From: CAYZXA01 sp964482335
Lineage (GTDB): Bacteria > Patescibacteriota > Minisyncoccia > Minisyncoccales > MHMH01
DNA: 64,000 nt
Reading direction: 5' to 3'
Assembly (NCBI GenBank): GCA_964482335.1
Contig: CAYZXA010000001.1
Coordinates: 56,571-120,570 of the forward strand
In this document: positions 62,958 to 64,000 of the stretch, piece after piece
How the letters are laid out: each line of letters opens with the position of its first letter
Position numbering within the stretch: position 1 is the stretch's first letter
Notes under the pieces: generated by a model
Told to the model about the DNA's origin: nothing
Seen by the model: only the letters and a program-made list of their open reading frames with translations
Database searches by the model: none
Program-made: the position numbers and the translations under genes

Positions 62958-64000
62958 ATGAGTAATTTAGTCTTATATCGTAAATACCGGCCAAAAACCT
63001 TTGCTGAAATTGTTGGCCAGGAGCATGTTATTCAGACTTTAACCAACGCTTTAACTTCTGGCATGATTTCCCATGCTTATTTGTTTTCTGGCCCGAGAGG
63101 CAGTGGGAAAACAAGCATAGCCAGGCTTTTAGCTAAAGCTGTCAATTGTGAAAATAGGAAAGATAAAGAGTTTGAGCCCTGTAATAAATGTTCTTCTTGT
63201 TTGGAGATTAATGAAGGCAGAGCTATTGATTTAATTGAGATTGATGCTGCTTCTAACAGGGGAGTTGACGATATTCGAGAGCTGAGAGAAGGTATTCGTT
63301 TTTCACCAACCAAGTCAAAATACAAGGTCTTTATTATTGATGAGAGTCATCAATTGACGCGTGAAGCAGCCAATGCTCTTTTGAAGACATTGGAGGAGCC
63401 TCCAGCCCATGCTATTTTCATTTTAGCCACAACTGAGATTCACAAAATGATACCAACCATTATTTCTCGCTGCCAAAGGTTTGATTTCAGAAAGCTGACT
63501 TTGCCTGAAATTGTCAACAGGTTGGAGTACATTGTTAAAAAAGAAAAGGTGAAGATTGAAAAGCCGGCCTTAGAGCTGATTGCTTTGAATTCAGGGGGAG
63601 CGGTTAGGGATGCTGAAGGATTACTTGACCAAGTTTTAACTTTTAGCGGTGATTTAAGCCAAGGAGAAGAGATTAAAGCTGAGGCTATTAAGGACTTATT
63701 AGGCATGGCTGACACAAAGTTAATTGGCGAATTTGTTGATTTTATTTGTCAAAAAAAAGCCGGGGAAGCTATTGATTTTCTCAACAAGATTTTAGAAAAG
63801 GGTAAAGACGTTCAAGAATTTACTAAGGCCTTGATCAACTATTTAAGGCAAGGTTTAATTTTAAAAATAGAAGCTAATCTAACTAACCCGATTATTGTTG
63901 GTTTGACTCAAGAAGAACAACAAAAACTTCAGTCACAAGTGTCAGGATTTGAGGAAGCTGATTTACGGCGCATCTTAAAGCTTTTCCTGGAAGCTGAAAA
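62958..64000 (+). CDS. dnaX: DNA polymerase III gamma/tau subunit (3' end outside window)
   Basis: 347 codons up to the window edge. N-terminal MSNLVLYRKYRPKTFAEIVGQEHV, Walker A GPRGSGKTSIARLLAK, a four-Cys zinc module (CEN ... CNKCSSC), Walker B IIDESHQLTREAANALLKTLEEPP and the sensor IISRCQRFDF. This is the clamp-loader motor, partner of the HolB-like protein at 10265. The frame stays open at base 64000, so the remaining gamma/tau part is unseen. Confidence 0.95.
   Translation, partial: MSNLVLYRKYRPKTFAEIVGQEHVIQTLTNALTSGMISHAYLFSGPRGSGKTSIARLLAKAVNCENRKDKEFEPCNKCSSCLEINEGRAIDLIEIDAASNRGVDDIRELREGIRFSPTKSKYKVFIIDESHQLTREAANALLKTLEEPPAHAIFILATTEIHKMIPTIISRCQRFDFRKLTLPEIVNRLEYIVKKEKVKIEKPALELIALNSGGAVRDAEGLLDQVLTFSGDLSQGEEIKAEAIKDLLGMADTKLIGEFVDFICQKKAGEAIDFLNKILEKGKDVQEFTKALINYLRQGLILKIEANLTNPIIVGLTQEEQQKLQSQVSGFEEADLRRILKLFLEAE

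Noticed and set aside
1..64000. Alternative genetic code (TGA as Gly or Trp)
   Set aside because: TGA is used as the stop of many intact genes (infA, mreB, rplQ, deoC neighbours and others) and does not occur inside conserved domains.

Overview
The window looks like a compact genome from a Candidate Phyla Radiation (Patescibacteria) bacterium, most likely of Parcubacteria type. The evidence is the short AT-rich intergenic gaps and many 1-35 nt gene overlaps. Several aminoacyl-tRNA synthetases have lost accessory domains. The gene set is dominated by translation, DNA replication and envelope genes, with several CPR-type hypothetical proteins and almost no biosynthesis beyond nucleotide salvage. 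TGA is used as a stop throughout, so the recoded Gracilibacteria/Absconditabacteria lineages are unlikely. Lineage is inferred from gene style only.

Layout. 1-6183: end of alaS, a baseplate-J-like anchored protein, then infA-rpmJ-rpsM-rpsK-rpsD-rpoA-rplQ-rplM-rpsI and a Cas4-like nuclease. 6172-17160: PEGA protein, small accessory genes, murA, mreB, holB, frr, rseP, proS, a second mreB, gatCA. 17161-18381: an RNA-rich island with an initiator tRNA split by a ~202-nt group I intron, a helix-turn-helix/LAGLIDADG-like gene, tRNA-Met and tRNA-Asp. 18423-25887: pyrF-pyrE, pheST, gyrB. 25961-32339: secE-nusG-rplK, a two-gene cassette that duplicates the 3' end of rplK, a dTMP module (dcd, MtrA-like, thymidylate-synthase-like), deoC, gatB. 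32340-33600: small, strongly promoted accessory genes, a large RNA hairpin, a second MraZ. 33628-40476 (minus strand): dnaE, thrS, miaB, miaA. 40547-45411: rnhB, rpmF, nusB, rnc, rpsP, a tRNA fragment next to a second HTH/LAGLIDADG-like gene, tRNA-Ala, an MscS-like protein, tRNA-Val. 45538-52863: membrane-anchored Clp-like ATPase and the division/cell-wall cluster mraZ-rsmH-ftsL-ftsI-murF-like behind an operator-like repeat array. 52914-64000: small genes, tRNA-Glu, cation ATPase plus exchanger, rmuC (containing an assembly artefact), rplU, recR, dnaB, an ArfB-like hydrolase, cysS and the start of dnaX.

Expression logic. Promoters fit TTGnnn-16/17-TAnnnT or an extended -10. At about 18 heads of core genes the -10 ends only 6-11 nt before the start codon, which predicts leaderless mRNAs. 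Small accessory genes instead carry an untranslated leader with a strong AGGAGG ribosome site. The alpha subunit of RNA polymerase lacks its C-terminal domain.

Most notable items: the tRNA-fMet group I intron and the tRNA-adjacent endonuclease-like genes; the cassette at the 3' end of rplK; the leaderless/SD dichotomy with overlapping divergent promoters; the dcd/MtrA-like/TS-like operon; the repeat array before mraZ; and several core enzymes with altered catalytic motifs (Clp-like D1, MurF-like, P-type ATPase, MurA, GyrB).
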